Notes: a model not told the origin generated them from the sequence alone. DNA of 64,000 nt from Mesorhabditis belari (GCA_958450365.1 CAUEEP010000732.1:1178001-1242000), one strand, 5' to 3'; numbered from the stretch's first letter, positions 12,182 to 24,416 are shown. Translations and numbers: made by a program.

Positions 12182-12197
12182 TGTTATAGTATAAGAT

Positions 12198-15100
12198 TTA
12201 TTCATTGAGGAAAAGAGTTGACGCTTTTCTAGATTTACAAGCGTTCTCAAGTCGTTTCACAAATTCGTCTCGATTCCCAACACCTGAAAAATTCATTATT
12301 GTTTATTTATTTACAAATTTACAAGTTTTCTGATGAATTATAAAGGTATTTATGAAATTTCTGATACCTATAAATTGCAAAGGTTTCCTTCTTCCATCGG
12401 CTTCGATTTCAATCGATTTTCTCGTTTTCGCCATTAGTGTCAAAGTGTTCAAAGAAGAGATCTGAAAAAGTTGAAAAAGTGAAGATTACTGTAAAGTCCA
12501 AGTTTTTGTCTTACTACAGAAGAAAATAGACTAAATATCCTTCAAATGTTGAAGCCAAGATACTGTAGTAAGGCAGGATCTGTGAAATGAATCGAATGAA
12601 TCGAATGAATCGAATGAATCGAATGAAACGAATGAATCGAATGAGTCGAGGAATCGAATGAATCGAATGAATCGAATGAATTGAATGAATTGAATGAATC
12701 GAATGAATCGAAGGAATCGAATGAATCGAAGGAATCGAATGAATCGAATCAACTCACCTTTTTGACGATCCTCAAATCCTCCAACATTACTAGTAAAAGC
12801 TCTTCATCTTTTCCTCGTTGCTTGAAAATTATTGCCCTAAAAGAATATTTGATTTTCTATAGAATTCTATTGTTTACCTGTCAGTTAGATAAAGATTCCC
12901 GTGTGTGATCCCCTTTGGAAAGCGTTTCTCTTTATCGTGAAGGACACAACTTCGTACTAAAAAATTGATTCATTTACTTCTACACTAGAATCTATTTACT
13001 GGTAAAATGGTAATTTACTTGGTAATTGCTGGTAAAATTTATCAAACTCTTTAGCATTCTTATGAACTGAGAACTTTAGATTTTAGATAAATAGATAAAC
13101 TATAGATAAACATAGATAGATAGATAAACTCAATAGTCAATAGTCAATAGTCACGAGTCAATAGATAAATGAAGTCAATAACTTACACGAGATCACATTG
13201 TCGATCATCGGATCTTCGTTCTCGAGACTTTCCTCGTCATTCTGAATGTGTTTCTATTGAATTTCTATTGAATTCACATAAAAGATGGGATATTTGATAA
13301 AATGTATCCAATTTAAGCTTATTTCCTTTCAACAAACCTCTTTTGAGCTTTCAGATTCAAGCCTCAATATTGGGACTGATTTTTGTTGAGTGAGTGGTGG
13401 TCGATTCATTGTCGATGAGGAGAACACCTTAAAATCTATGCTCTACAACAATTTTTGAAGCTTTAATTTACATTTATTCACTCATTGTTGATACTAAGTT
13501 TAGACTATAAATAAAATTCATTTAATATAGATTTAGGTGAGAGTAAAAGCTGTAATGATCTTCAAGTAATGAAAAGAAAGACAGTCTTACAAGAGAATGG
13601 CCAGAAGTGACTCGAAAACGAAGCAGGTTTCTATAAAAGGGCTTCTTTTGACCAGATGAACTGTGTCATCGTGGCCATGGGGTAAAGTCCACGCCTCCCA
13701 TTCTGGTGGGGCTGGTTCGATCCCGGCTGGCGCTTTTTCTCCATTTTTTTCCAAACTTGTTTCAATAAGATTTCAAGGGTTTAAACTTTAATTTATGCTT
13801 TTGTTGTTTTCCATTCAGAGAAAATAGATCAATGGAGTGAAAGTGATATTGCATTGGTTTTGTGATTGTTGTTGTTGTTGTTGTTGTTTTGTTGTTGTTG
13901 TTGTTGCATTGGTATTGTGATATCATTATTGAAATCTACTTTAAATTCAATACGGTTATGGAAATTTAAAGAAGTTTCGTCAATATTCTTGGTTTGTTGG
14001 TGTCAATACGCCGAAATTTGAAAGCCATTTTTCTCGAAAACTAGGGATTTTTAGCAAAATCCGAAAGCACCATCGTACTCGCCGTATTTGATCTCATTTT
14101 TGGTGCCGAAATCTCACACTCACTTCTGATCATTCCCTTTACAACTCTTGTAATAGATTTCACTTACACTTGTTGTTGAATGAGTGAGTGTACTATTCGC
14201 TTTTGAGTCAAAGTCAATTTCGTTTGTACTGACGGCTTTTTGTTGTGAGTTCAGGCGTGAGTCTGAGGTGTAGAGATTTCGGTTTGAGTCCTGAAATTGA
14301 AATTTTAAACTTACCGTAAATACTGTAATAGTACTCCCCCCCCCCGTACAGTCGCGTAGTCGCAAAATTTTTTTAGTTTTTAGTTTTTCATTTTTTTCAA
14401 AGCGCCCATACTTTCAAAAAATGCGTCTTTGGTATCAAAAAATAGCTGAAATTCAGGGCTATTTTTTGAAATTTAAACGAGCATTGTAGCATAAACCAGT
14501 GTCGAGAAAAACTCGTTCAAAGCTAGACTACGCAACACTCCACACCGTCATTATGGCGGTGGGGTACTATTACAGAATTTACGGTATGAATCAATTGAAT
14601 AGCAATTTTTAAGTACAATTTATATCAATTATATCAATTGCAAGTACAATTTTTGACTTAGAGGAAGATTAGCATCATCAAAATCTACCCTCAACTGTGA
14701 CGATGAAGCTCTTGTTGTTGTGGATGTTGTAATCGACTCGAAATCGTCTCTTCTTTCATCTTTGAGCTTTTTCTTTATCGGAAGATTACGGTAGAAATAT
14801 CTGAAGATTGAGATTTAGGGAATTACCATTATTACAAGGGAATTATTTCATTTTCTCAAAGCGCCCATACTTTCAAAAAATGCGTCTTTGGTATCAAAAA
14901 ATAGCTGAAATTTAGGGCTATTTTTTGATATTTAAATGCGCATCATAGCATAAAGCAGTGTCGAGAAAAACTCGCTCAAAGCTAGACTACGCAACACTCC
15001 GCACCGTCATTATGGGGATGGGATACCCAAAAGTATCCAATCCAATTCTTACCCAAAAGTATCCAATCGATTGCGCAAACGGGGGAATTTCTCGAAGAGA

Positions 15101-18100
15101 AACGTGGTAAAAAAGATTCGAATGCCCAGAGCTGCTACTAAAAAGAAAAGATTATCATTTCAGTCAACTAGAAACGATTTGTTTAGATGGCTTTGAGCAT
15201 AAAGTGTACTAGGTGTGATGATAAGACTTTTCAGTGAGTCCTTGGTTTAGCTTCAGTGAGTCGTTCAGTGAGTCCTTGGTTTAGTTACCCAACAAGTGAC
15301 TCGAAACACTCACCACACCATCCAATGCATGTGCCCGTATTGAAAAGAAGAGACCAAAATAGCCAATAGATTAACAAGCCAAAGAACACTCGGCTCACTT
15401 TGAAATCTTTCCATGTTACGAGGCTAAATCATTTCATATTTTTGAAACTGAAAACCCCCCTTACGCATTCAATTTCTCCAGGAAATCTGCAGCAAATCCT
15501 AGCAAATGTTGTCCAATTTTGGCAACCTCGTAGATTACTTGGGCTCCAGTGAGATCAAACTTTGGCATTGGTACATCTTTCCGTGGGAGGAAGTTCAATC
15601 CGATATCGATTTTACTAAGAGATTTCTTAATTCAAGACATTTTTGATTGCTTACTGTTTAGCTTTCAAATAATTTAACGAGAATTGAAGGTAGATGAGAG
15701 CGATGAGAAGCGAGGCTAGCCAGCCACGATAAAGAGAGTAGAAGAAGACCTAGATGGGGATTTTATTGATAAACGAGTGCTTAAGAGTTGATCAATTGAT
15801 TTCTACAGTGATGGGCCTATGCTTTAGGATGATTCAAAAACCAGATCATTCTAAGCAAGGCCAGGATCTACTAGCATTGCTTTATCTGGTTTCTGATTTA
15901 GTTTATTGGGTACATATAACTCTAGTGGACTTAAAACAATACGAATTTGCATAAGTTCTTGTCCAACTAACCCACAAGTACGCTATAGTACAGTCAAAAG
16001 TCACAAGTACGCTATAGTACAGTCACAAGTCACAAATACGTACATGTGACTTTCGTGGACCAAGAATATATGCTAATTTGTGCTCTTTGAGTGTAAATCT
16101 TTGTTCTGGGTCATATGCATCGTTTACTGTAAAATTAGCTGGTAAAAAGAAGCAACTTTATTTCTTAAACTTACCAGCATCAACAACAGCGTGGACAATG
16201 GATTTTTCCATAGAAGCAAATCATACAAAGCGGCAGCGCATTGAATGAATGGATGCATGGCAGCGTCTAGAAAGTGAGTGCTCAGTTTTTTAGTTAGTTT
16301 GGTTTTCTATTTTTGCAAAAAAACTTACAACATCGTCGAATATCTTTTCTCAATTGGAGAGCGCTTAAACGAGTTCCCTCGAGGAGACGAGCCTCTTCAC
16401 CGCGCGGGGTCTGAAAGTAGAAGTAAAGTAAAGTAAAGTAAAGTAAAGTTAAGTTAAGTTAAGCGTCAAAGATGTTTCTGTGATGCTTATTGTTTGTAGC
16501 AAAGCCAAAACAAGTCATGCTCACTATTCATAATGTAAAGTATTAAATTTAAAGAAGAAAAAAAACAAAAAAACAAGAGCAAGACTGAACCCCAATCTTA
16601 CCATCGAGAGCCCCACTATCCATTAGGCCAGAAAAGAGCTCTTTAAAGCTTATCTTCAATTTTCACTCAATCTTTACACATTTCTTCTTTAGCAGAGCTT
16701 CTTTAGCAAACTTCTTTAGCAGATTCTCATTTGAGATCATGAATCTCCATACTCGATTTAGTCAAATGTATGTAAACGAAAGCTCACAGAAAGTTCGAGT
16801 CAACAGCTAGCTTTGAAGTCAGGAAAAAGACTTTAGTAGTAAAAAGAAGATGAATAACTAGTAGAGAAAAAGGATAGAGAATAGTACTAGCATTATTACG
16901 CAAATAATTATATTAATTCTTGTCTCACCTCAAACGCTTCAACGATATCATCCAAAATATTTCGTCCCTCTTTTCTCACTTGTGACCACACCGAAGTCGA
17001 GGGTTCATTTGTACAATCTAAAGCTAACAAATTGAATTTTCTATATTTAATTTGTATTTACAATTACATATACTTAAAAAGATTACATTTACATTATAAA
17101 TCTATTATGTCAGCTCCGAGTCAAACTGATATTTTAGTTACTATTGTTATTATTGAATGATTTGTCTATTCTTATGCAAATGTGTCCTCTCCTGTGCTTA
17201 TCCCTTTTATTGCGAGAAGCTTATCCTTGGGATTGCCTAGGAGGACAAGTGAGACTCTTATTTGGAGTCCCCCCTTCCCCTTACACTTATTTGTAATCTA
17301 TTCGTCTTACTATACTACTGTAAATAAAGATACATATCTTCCGGGTCTATGCAACTGCAGTACAGGTCGGTCATTTCACAGGGACTCCCCTCTAATACGT
17401 TGGAGGAGTTGAGTTGGGTTGTCGGGGTGTTAGAGATGGCGGGATATCAAAAGGGATCCACTCTCTTTAACTTAACCCAAATTCTAGTCCACATCCGTTT
17501 ATACCTAGGAACGAATAAAGCCAGGTTTATTCCAGAAGCAATTTTCCAGAAGGTAGGTCCCGGCTTTGATCCTGACTGTACCCCAGACTCCCCAGAAGCC
17601 AGCCTGAACCTGACTTCTGATTTAGTTTACAAACTTTATACGCCTAACAGATAATGGTTGATTTTCTGACCTTGATTTTTCTTGATTTAAAAATCTATTA
17701 CCATTTTGTTCATCAATCGACGAGATGCTCGTGCTTTCGTCGGCGCCTAATTTGAACGGAGATTTCGTTCTGGAAACAAAAATAAATTAATAAAATCATT
17801 GATAGCTTACTGTATAGCTACTGTATAGCTAAGTTCTTTTAAAATCTAATCATTAAATTTGAATTTTCATTAATACAGAGAAATCTTGTACCTTCTTTTG
17901 TATGGCCGAGGCGAGGCGTCAACTCTCCGTCCCAATGGGTTGCTCACCATGCTAAAAAATGATCTTAAAAACAGATAAATGTATTTAAAGTAGCTCTATT
18001 TATATATAATCTATTTATATCTTTATTGAATATCTTTTAAAATCTATATCTAGTTTGTTAAAAACGAACTTTTTCTCTCTTTCTCTTCCCTCAGAGATCT

Positions 18101-18740
18101 CTTGTTCTTTGTCGATATCGGCGAGGACTCGGACTGTAGTTCTTTCATTATTTTTCATTATTTTTCTATATTTTCTATATTTTTGATTTTCATAATCAAT
18201 TTCAGCTCTTTTTTATTTCTATAGAATGTTTGAAAAGAACCGTTTTTACAACAACAAAAAAAATGAAATTTTCCTTGAAATTTTACCGATCAAAAATCTC
18301 TTTAAAGATAACGAAGTGTTCAAGGATTCAAGGAAAATGAATGCTTACAGATTTCAACTATTCTGCAGCCGGTAATTCAACAAATAAATAAATCCTAAAT
18401 TTCAATTTCAACTTTTTACATTTTACAACATTTAAAGCTCGGTAACTCAAAGCAATCCAATTCTTCAACTTCAATTTAGATTTCAACTTTAAAAGTTAGA
18501 TAACTCAAAGCAATTCAATTGTCTAGTAAAAGTAGATATCAATTTTTTTTTAAATTATAAAGCAACAAAATTGGTTTATCTTTTCTTGACCAAAGAGTGA
18601 AAATTTCTCATTTTACGAGGTGTTTAAACAATTTTAGCACTTGGTTCATCGAGAAAAAAAGGATAGAAAAAGTGCAAAAGTTCAATAAAATGGAAAAACT
18701 CACTCGTCAAATCAGGCAGTGAATTCGGGAATTTCTTCAT
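12198..18740 (-). CDS. GRAMD4-like GRAM-domain membrane protein
   Basis: Nineteen exons keep frame: 18740-18704, 18133-18070, 17951-17892, 17769-17702, 17017-16929, 16410-16329, 16266-16175, 15749-15655, 15614-15465, 15423-15314, 15137-15053, 14800-14689, 14290-14168, 13427-13338, 13241-13187, 12956-12878, 12836-12758, 12461-12368, 12283-12198; 549 aa. After a polar N terminus come LLLWKNPLSTLLLML and a membrane segment (YRGWLASLLIALIYLQ), a helix (VIYEVAKIGQHLLGFAAD), further hydrophobic segments (VFFGLLIYWLFWSLLFNTG), FEKFPRLRNRLD, a Ser/Thr-rich linker and a C-terminal GRAM domain (about 438-540: ITHGNLYLTDRAIIFK ... RRKPLQFIGVGNRDEFV). This order matches vertebrate GRAMD4, an ER/mitochondria-associated protein. 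A second start, the ATG at 17950 just after TTTTTTAG C, would give a protein about 34 residues shorter. Two foldbacks, (GTT)n and a 9-bp satellite lie in its introns. Confidence 0.85.
12583..12750 (+). repeat. 9-bp satellite (AATCGAATG) in GRAM-gene intron
   Basis: About 17 imperfect tandem copies of AATCGAATG fill most of the intron between the exons at 12836-12758 and 12461-12368, which together encode the middle of the GRAM domain. Open frames across it (FIRFIRFL on minus, NESNESKE on plus) are products of the repeat. Confidence 0.95.
13662..13738 (+). repeat. tRNA-like element
   Basis: Contains a box A (TGGCCATGGGGT), a well-paired T arm (GCTGG TTCGATC CCGGC) and a terminal T-run at 13734. 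The 5' and 3' acceptor strands do not pair, and a 5-bp anticodon stem cannot be drawn cleanly. Probably a tRNA relic. Confidence 0.45.
13869..13912 (+). repeat. (GTT)n microsatellite
   Basis: About 13 GTT units with one interruption, in a GRAM-gene intron. Confidence 0.9.
14312..14586. repeat. Foldback element, ACCGTAAATACTGTAATAG family
   Basis: Ends are ACCGTAAATACTGTAATAG and CTATTACAGAATTTACGGT. The interior is also a large inverted repeat containing GCGTCTTTGGTATCAAAAAA and AGCTTTGAACGAG-type strings. Full copies are at 35308-35574 and 50154-50406; a partial copy is at about 14848-15022. All lack coding capacity. Two members sit in introns of the same gene. Confidence 0.9.
14848..15022. 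repeat. Partial copy of the ACCGTAAATACTG element
   Basis: Shares CAAAGCGCCCATACTTTCAA and GACTACGCAACACTCC with the element at 14312-14586 but lacks its terminal ACCGTA. It lies about 30 bp downstream of the exon at 15137-15053 in transcript order. Confidence 0.8.
16585..16640 (-). repeat. tRNA-like fragment
   Basis: The minus strand reads TGGCCTAATGGATAGTGGGG (box A-like), CTCTCGATGGTAAG and GGGGTTCAGTC (box B-like). Too short and diverged to be a working tRNA. Confidence 0.35.
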
Positions 18741-19189
18741 TTTTTGAATGAGAGATTGTTGTGAAAAATTTGATTGAAATTTAGGGTTAAAGGTGATCTG
18801 TTGTCATAATTTGTACAGTAGTTGTTGGGTGATCTCTTAGCACAAAAAAAAGAGAGGAATTGATAAGATTAGAAAGGAGAAAGGTCGCATCGGAATTCAA
18901 TACTCAACTAGAGAATAGTCTGACGGCATTTTGAAAGTGATTTTCGGGAAATCGTTTGGTTTTTTTGAAAAAGATTATGCAAATTTTTAAAGTGATAGAT
19001 CTCAAGGTGAAAATGTCAATGATTTTCTTGAAAAGAGTTTCTTGCATTCATCCAAAAAAGGTTAGAGAAAAAAAGAGATTAAAAGGGAGTATTATTGAAA
19101 AATTTGTCATTTACATTACAATTTTATAACCCAGATGACCGACTTTTTGTGAACTCTTATCCTTATAGCCCTGGCGGCAGCTTAGCACT

Positions 19190-19442
19190 TGTCTGCTTAG
19201 CTCATTGGTAGAGCGTTCGCCTGCCAAGAGATGCTTTGAGCCACAGGTGCCAAGAGATGCTTTGGCCACAGGTGCCAAGACATGCTTTGAGCCACAGGTG
19301 CCAAGACATGCTTTGAGCCACAGGTGCCAAGACATGCTTTGAGCCACAGGTGCCAAGACATGCTTTGAGCCACAGGTGCCAAGAGATGCTTTGAGCCACA
19401 AGAGATGCTTTGAGCCACAGGTTCAAATCCCGTTGACGACCT
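19190..19442 (+). repeat. tRNA-Gly(GCC)-like sequence with internal 26-bp minisatellite
   Basis: The left end has a tRNA 5' half: CTTAGCTCATTGGTAGAGCG (D arm) and TTCGCCTGCCAAG, whose loop CTGCCAA carries anticodon GCC. The right end has a T arm (AGGTTCAAATCCC) and a 3' strand TGACGAC. Between them a unit of about 26 bp, running from the anticodon loop (TGCCAAGAGATGC) to the start of the T arm (GAGCCACAGG), is repeated seven or eight times. The array could not fold as a normal tRNA. Either the tRNA relic seeded the minisatellite or the array grew inside it. Confidence 0.75.
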
Positions 19443-20857
19443 TGCTCTTTGAATTTTTTTGTTGCCGTTGCTTGCCAGCGTTGCCAGCAAGGACCGGCTG
19501 GATCCTTGTTCATCTGGTGTGCTCAAAACTAAACGCACTCTATCTAGCGCACTTTCTTCATTCTTCATTCTTCATTCTTCATTCTCCATTCTTCATCTTA
19601 TCGCATCATAAATTCTAGGTGAAAAATCAAAGATTTGCATTACATGGCCAGAAGGGGGATTGACTATTTTGAGGACTTTACTGTATACGTAATAACTTTT
19701 ATACATAGAATAACAGTAACAAAGCTTATACTGGATCTAGAAGTATAAATTCTCCAAGAGCAGACAGTTCTTAAAGCAAATACAAAAGCAAAACTGAAAT
19801 GCAAATAGTGCATCACACAAACGAATACATTTAGAGTAATCTGTTATAAAAATCGCATAAAAATGATCATGAAGTACGAGTTCAGGTAACTCGTTTTCTA
19901 TTCCAAATTGAAATCTTCTATAAAAGCAAACCTGAGTTAATACCAGTTCAAAAACAAGACCAAAAGTATTTTACAGGAAAATGGGTGGTGCTAGAGGAAG
20001 GGGAATCAAAGGGAAATGGAGGAGATGGGTCTTATCGAAGGTCAGAATCTTGTCTCTCTTTCTTTTTTTCTTCTTTTCTTATTCAATGATCCTTTCAATC
20101 TCTTTCTCTTCTTTCTCTTCTTTCTCTTCTTTCTCTTCTTTGAGAGTTTGAGAGAAATCGTTGTGGACACGATGTGATGATTATCGCCTTTTCTCATCTT
20201 TTTTTCTTCTTTATTCCCATTTTCCTCACTTAAAATATGAGAATCCCAAGTGGAACAAAGCCCAAAAACATATTTTTGATTGAACTCTTCCAACGTGATC
20301 ATTTTGGGAGAAGAGCTGTGAAGATCATTTTGGGAGAAGAGCATTCACTCTAATATTTTTAAAGAAAAAACTATCAAGACTTTTATTAAGAAAGAGACTT
20401 TGATTTAATTTAAGATTCAAGTTTTAGTTTTTTAATTAGATTTTAATTTAATTTAATTTAATTTAATTTAAATTTAATTAGATTAGATCTAAGAGATTCA
20501 AGTTTTAAATTTAATAGTTGAATAGTTGAATGTAAAGCCTTAATGTTTGAATTTTGATTTTAAAATATCAAAGTTCTTTCTGTCGAACCCAGCAAGAATT
20601 CTGGTGCACTTTTTCTGCTCAAATTTGATAAACCCATCCCTTCTAGTGCATTCGTTCTTCCTAATAAAGCTTTCTCTGCATAGAAATGAAGAATTTAGTG
20701 AGCCAGAAAGGGTTTATTTCCATTTTAAGTACAAAATCCAGCTTAAACATCTCTAAGTCAAATCAGGCACTGAGTAACAAAGCTTATACTGGATCTAAAA
20801 GTGGCGGAAAGTTGATGGGTTGGGTATTGGGTTGATGAAAAAGTCCTTTCCGATTTT

Positions 20858-20940
20858 GATTCGGATTCGGTCCGATTCGCGCGAAAAGCGGCGGAAAGGC
20901 TATTGATCTGAGGGTCGCTGGTTCGACTTCCACCGGTGAC
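20858..20940 (+). repeat. tRNA-like fragment
   Basis: GGCTATTGATCTGAGGGTCG resembles an anticodon arm, followed by CTGGTTCGACTTCCACC (box B with one change) and GGTGACA. The D arm is not convincing. Confidence 0.35.
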
Positions 20941-21357
20941 AATATTTTTCAAAAATTTTTTGCTAAGATTCTGAAAATTTGTGTCTAAGGGTTATTTTTG
21001 ACGCTGATCATGAAACACATGTTTTTAGCCTAGGTTTCTGCACGGAAAACTAACGAAACGTGAAAACAACCATTTTTTGGCTCTGCCGCCCTTTACTAAA
21101 ATAGCTGTAAAGACTTTTAGAAAAGAGATATCTCAAAACGGTTTTTACCAATTGATCCGTCTTAAATTCAGCTTTAGGATGAGCTATAAAACATCAAAAT
21201 TGGACAAATTTAAGGTACTCTCCCAAAAAATCCGAAAGGACTTTTCCACCAACCCAATAGAAGTATAAAGGTTTCAAGAAAAGACAGTTCTTAAAGCAAA
21301 TACAAAAGCAAAACCGAAATGCAAATATAAAAGCAAAATTTAAATCCAAATATAAAG

Positions 21358-21520
21358 TGCTCAGCCAATCTAAGCTCAGCCAATCTAAGCTCAGCCAATC
21401 TAAGCTCAGCCAATCTAAGCTCACCCAATCTAAGCTCACCCAATCTAAGCTCACCCAATCTAAGCTCACCCAATCTAAGCTCACCCAATCTAAGCTCACC
21501 CAATCTAAGCTCACCCAATT
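21358..21520 (+). repeat. 15-bp minisatellite (CTCACCCAATCTAAG)
   Basis: About eleven copies. The first four have CTCAGCC, the rest CTCACCC, so variants are clustered as expected from local slippage. The unit length is a multiple of three, so it is open in several frames (SLDWV repeats on minus), which is not evidence of coding. Confidence 0.95.
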
Positions 21521-22456
21521 AAGCTCACCAATCCAAATACCAAATGAACGTCTTTTGCTTTTCGTTTAAGCTTTGAATAGATTCCAGAAAGTAGTTTGAG
21601 TCGCATATTGTAATATTTAGATCAAGTAGTAAAAATTTTGATTGTTTATATATTCCACTGACTAATGAGACGAAAAATTGAGTTGTTCGGGGGTGAAATA
21701 AACCAAAAAAACAAAAAAATGGGGTAAATTGGCAGGTGAAGAGAAAATTTTCGAAGAATTCTCGAGAGAATTGATGGAAAAACAAAAGAAATTCTAGACT
21801 ATCATGATTTAAGGGGAAAATATTATTGCTTTTGAAATCTCAGAGATGAACACTGATCTTTCCGGCAAGATCTACTACTATTCAATAAACGGATTGAACT
21901 AGGAAAGATTTGAGAGTTCGGATGGTTGACACAAGGTTTGTCCGGTTGCTCTAGAACTTTAGAGACTTTAGCGCTAGCTCTATGATCTTTGTAGATGGTG
22001 TTTTCTATTGCTTTTCTATTGATTTTCTATTGTTTTTCTATAGCTTTTCTATTGCTTTTCTATCGATTTTCTATTGCTTTTCTATTGCTTTTCTATTGCT
22101 AAATTAGTCACTTGTAAAGTAGCTAATGAATCAACTATTATAAACATTTTAATAGAAGAATCAGCTTTTCTATTTTTAAATGTCTCTCTAAAAATTCTTT
22201 TCAACCCTAACAGAACACCAAAATTTTCAAGAGCTCAAAAATTGTGGTTTTTGTTGGATTTTCATTTGGTTTTTGACGTCATTAAGCTTTTTTTTTAGGT
22301 TATAATTATTATTTTAAAACTTTAAAACTTTAAAAGTCTTTTAAAAGTTGAACATATTGCTATTCGAGAGTTGACAGAGCCGGAAAAATGAAAAATTTCG
22401 TTTAATGGAGATTCTATTGGAATAAATATGGTATTTGAGTTAATAGAACGAACTAA

Positions 22457-23756
22457 CTAGTACGGTACGGTAGCCAGGTCGTACTTAAAGCCCGAACCTG
22501 AGTTCGGAGAAGTTTGCAAGTCAATGAAAACAAATATAAGACAAAAAGAAACTGGCTAAAATTGTAAACAGTTGTATAGTTTGCGATCAACACTGCAATG
22601 CACACCTTCTGGCGCAAAAAAAGCTACCGTAAAGTGAAATTGAAAAGTTTGAATAACTCAAAAACTCTTTAAACCAATCCCTTTCCTGAAAAACTTTCAA
22701 TTTATCAACTTTCCTCTCTGAGAAATAATCCAATCATAATATTTTCTTTGTCTTTGCAAAACAAGAACGGAGTTTTGAGAGAAAAATGAAAGAAAAGCCT
22801 AGGGTTTGTTTCACTCAAAAAAAAATTGATAAGGCTTTCATAAAGAGCTGAAAATTAATTGTTTTCTAATCAAAATTTAATGTTTTCCTTTGCTTTGATC
22901 TGAATCACGTTTTGGATAAAAGATTGAGAAGAGATTGAGAAGAGATTGAGAAAAGTTTGAGAAAAGATTGAGAAAAGATTGAAAATCTCTAACTGAAGCA
23001 GTGATTTTTGATTGTAAAAACAAATAATAAACGAAGAAATAATAAAAGCAACAAATAATAAAAGAAACAAATAATAAATTTAATTTCCATTTATTGCTAA
23101 TTTTCAATGTATCTTGAATTTGAAAACTTGTAAATTGAACTCACCAAAGGAGTAATTTTTCCGCAAAATGTCGAGTAAATGAAAGTCGAACTTGCGGGGG
23201 AACTGAAAAAAAAAGAATTAGACAATGGGAAAGTCTCGGAATCTGGAAAAGGGGGGTGGAACAAATGCAACCTTTTTTTTGCTGGAAAAGGCCGTAGAGC
23301 TTCAAAAATGTTTTCATAGAAGGGAATCGTATGCGTAGATTCCGAATTTCGACAAATCAGACCTCGCTGACACGTCAAATTTGGGCTAAAAGGCAAAAAC
23401 TACGCAACTTAACGCTTTTCCGCAGTTTTTGCCTTTTAGCCCAAATTTGACGTGTCAGCGAGGTCTGATTTGTCGAAATTCGAAATCTACGCATACGATT
23501 CCCTTATATGGAAATATTTTCGAAGCTCTACGGCCTTGTCTAAGGCCTTTTCCAACAAAAAAAAGGTGCGCAAATGTCCAGGTGCGCAAAAAAGGCCGCA
23601 TTTGTCCCACCCCTGGAAAAGAAATATTATAGATATTAGATAAATGAAATAAATCAAGAAGCTAAAACTCACAAAATTCCATTCTTTGTGCGCTTTTTTG
23701 GATAAACCTTCTGATGGGATGTCGATCTGATGAAGGCAACTGTCACTGCCGCTCAT
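22457..23756 (-). CDS. Tentative three-exon microprotein of unknown function
   Basis: Three exons join in frame: 23756-23673, 23202-23145, 22497-22457, giving 60 aa. The first starts MSGSDSCLHQIDIPSEGL just after ATTCTAG (possible trans-splice site) and ends at a consensus GTGAGT. The second (FPRKFDFHLLDILRKNYSF) is bounded by TTTTTCAG and GTGAGT. The third (GSGFKYDLATVPY, stop) follows AACTCAG. No domain, signal peptide or membrane segment is visible, and I recognise no family. The first two exons look sound; the third is short and lies beside a TACCGTACCGTACTAG palindrome, so the real 3' end may differ. Intron 1 contains a foldback element. Confidence 0.4.
23277..23556. repeat. Foldback element
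   Basis: Arms of about 120 bp: TCGACAAATCAGACCTCGCT at 23349 is answered by its complement near 23457, and CCTTTTAGCCC / GGGCTAAAAGG meet around a 30-bp loop. This creates matching open frames (MPFSPNLTCQRGLIC) on both strands, which are palindrome artefacts. Confidence 0.9.
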
Positions 23757-24004
23757 TCTAGAATAAAGGATCAATGGGTTTCTGTTGGTTAAACAAATTA
23801 ATTGGTTAATAATGAACACTTTAGTCATTAATTGGTTAATAATGAACACAAAACTTTAGTCAAAGAACCGATTTAGAGATTTGTAGACGGATGACTGAAT
23901 ATCTTGAGTTTTCTCTTGTTGGCTAATAATTTATTATAAATATTTATAGTAATTCTTTTGTCGTTTTGTCTGGTTTATTCTTTATATGGAAATTTTTAAC
24001 CAAT

Positions 24005-24086
24005 TACCGTATTTTCTGTAATAGTAGTGCGCACTACTATTTTTTCAATCCCCCCCAGCCTGCACTACTATTACAGAAAATACGGT
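24005..24086. repeat. Short palindromic element, ACCGTATTTTCTG...
   Basis: An 82-bp near-palindrome from ACCGTATTTTCTGTAATAG to CTATTACAGAAAATACGGT with a C-rich centre. The termini are those of the larger ACCGTA foldbacks; this looks like a minimal deletion derivative. Confidence 0.8.
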
Positions 24087-24416
24087 AATTTGTCTACGCG
24101 CGAATATTTATTTTCATTCGTTGATTTTTCTTCATGATTTTGTATCGTTCATTTGATCATCTCTTCTAATTTATTAATAGTATTGGAACCGTATTAGATC
24201 AAAATAGGAGCCGTATTGGAACCGTATTGGAACCTAGAAACTTAGAAAAAACTTAGACTTAGAACTTAGAAAAAATAGAAATCAATTGTTTATCTTCAGG
24301 AGATGGATTTTCAAGTCTGGCAATAATATTGGTTTTAGCTACAAGAAGAAAAGCTGTACTTCAAGAAAAGCTTGTGCTTCAACTCATAAATCTTTATGAT
24401 TTATATATATATATAT

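Larger units (their letters stand above)
19443..22456. other. Repeat-rich stretch without a supported gene
   Basis: Contents: simple AATTT repeats (about 20428-20475); a tRNA-like T arm (GGTTCGACTTCC near 20918) after a degenerate 5' half; a 15-bp minisatellite (21358-21520); and an 11-bp TTTTCTATTGC repeat (about 22005-22100). A minus-strand open frame at 20042-20344 starts MITLEEFNQKYVFGL but dissolves into an Arg/Lys tract made by a CTTTCTCTT repeat. I do not call it a gene. Confidence 0.4.

Noticed and set aside
16050..16135. Minus-strand stretch NDAYDPEQRFTLKEHKLAY bounded by TTTACAG and GTACGT in a GRAM-gene intron
   Set aside because: Its entry phase does not fit the flanking exons, which join each other directly in phase 0.
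20042..20344. Open frame starting MITLEEFNQKYVFGL
   Set aside because: Second half is a CT-repeat-encoded Lys/Arg tract; no splice partner or known domain.
23097..23849. Matching open frames MPFSPNLTCQRG on both strands
   Set aside because: Two arms of one foldback element read in opposite directions.
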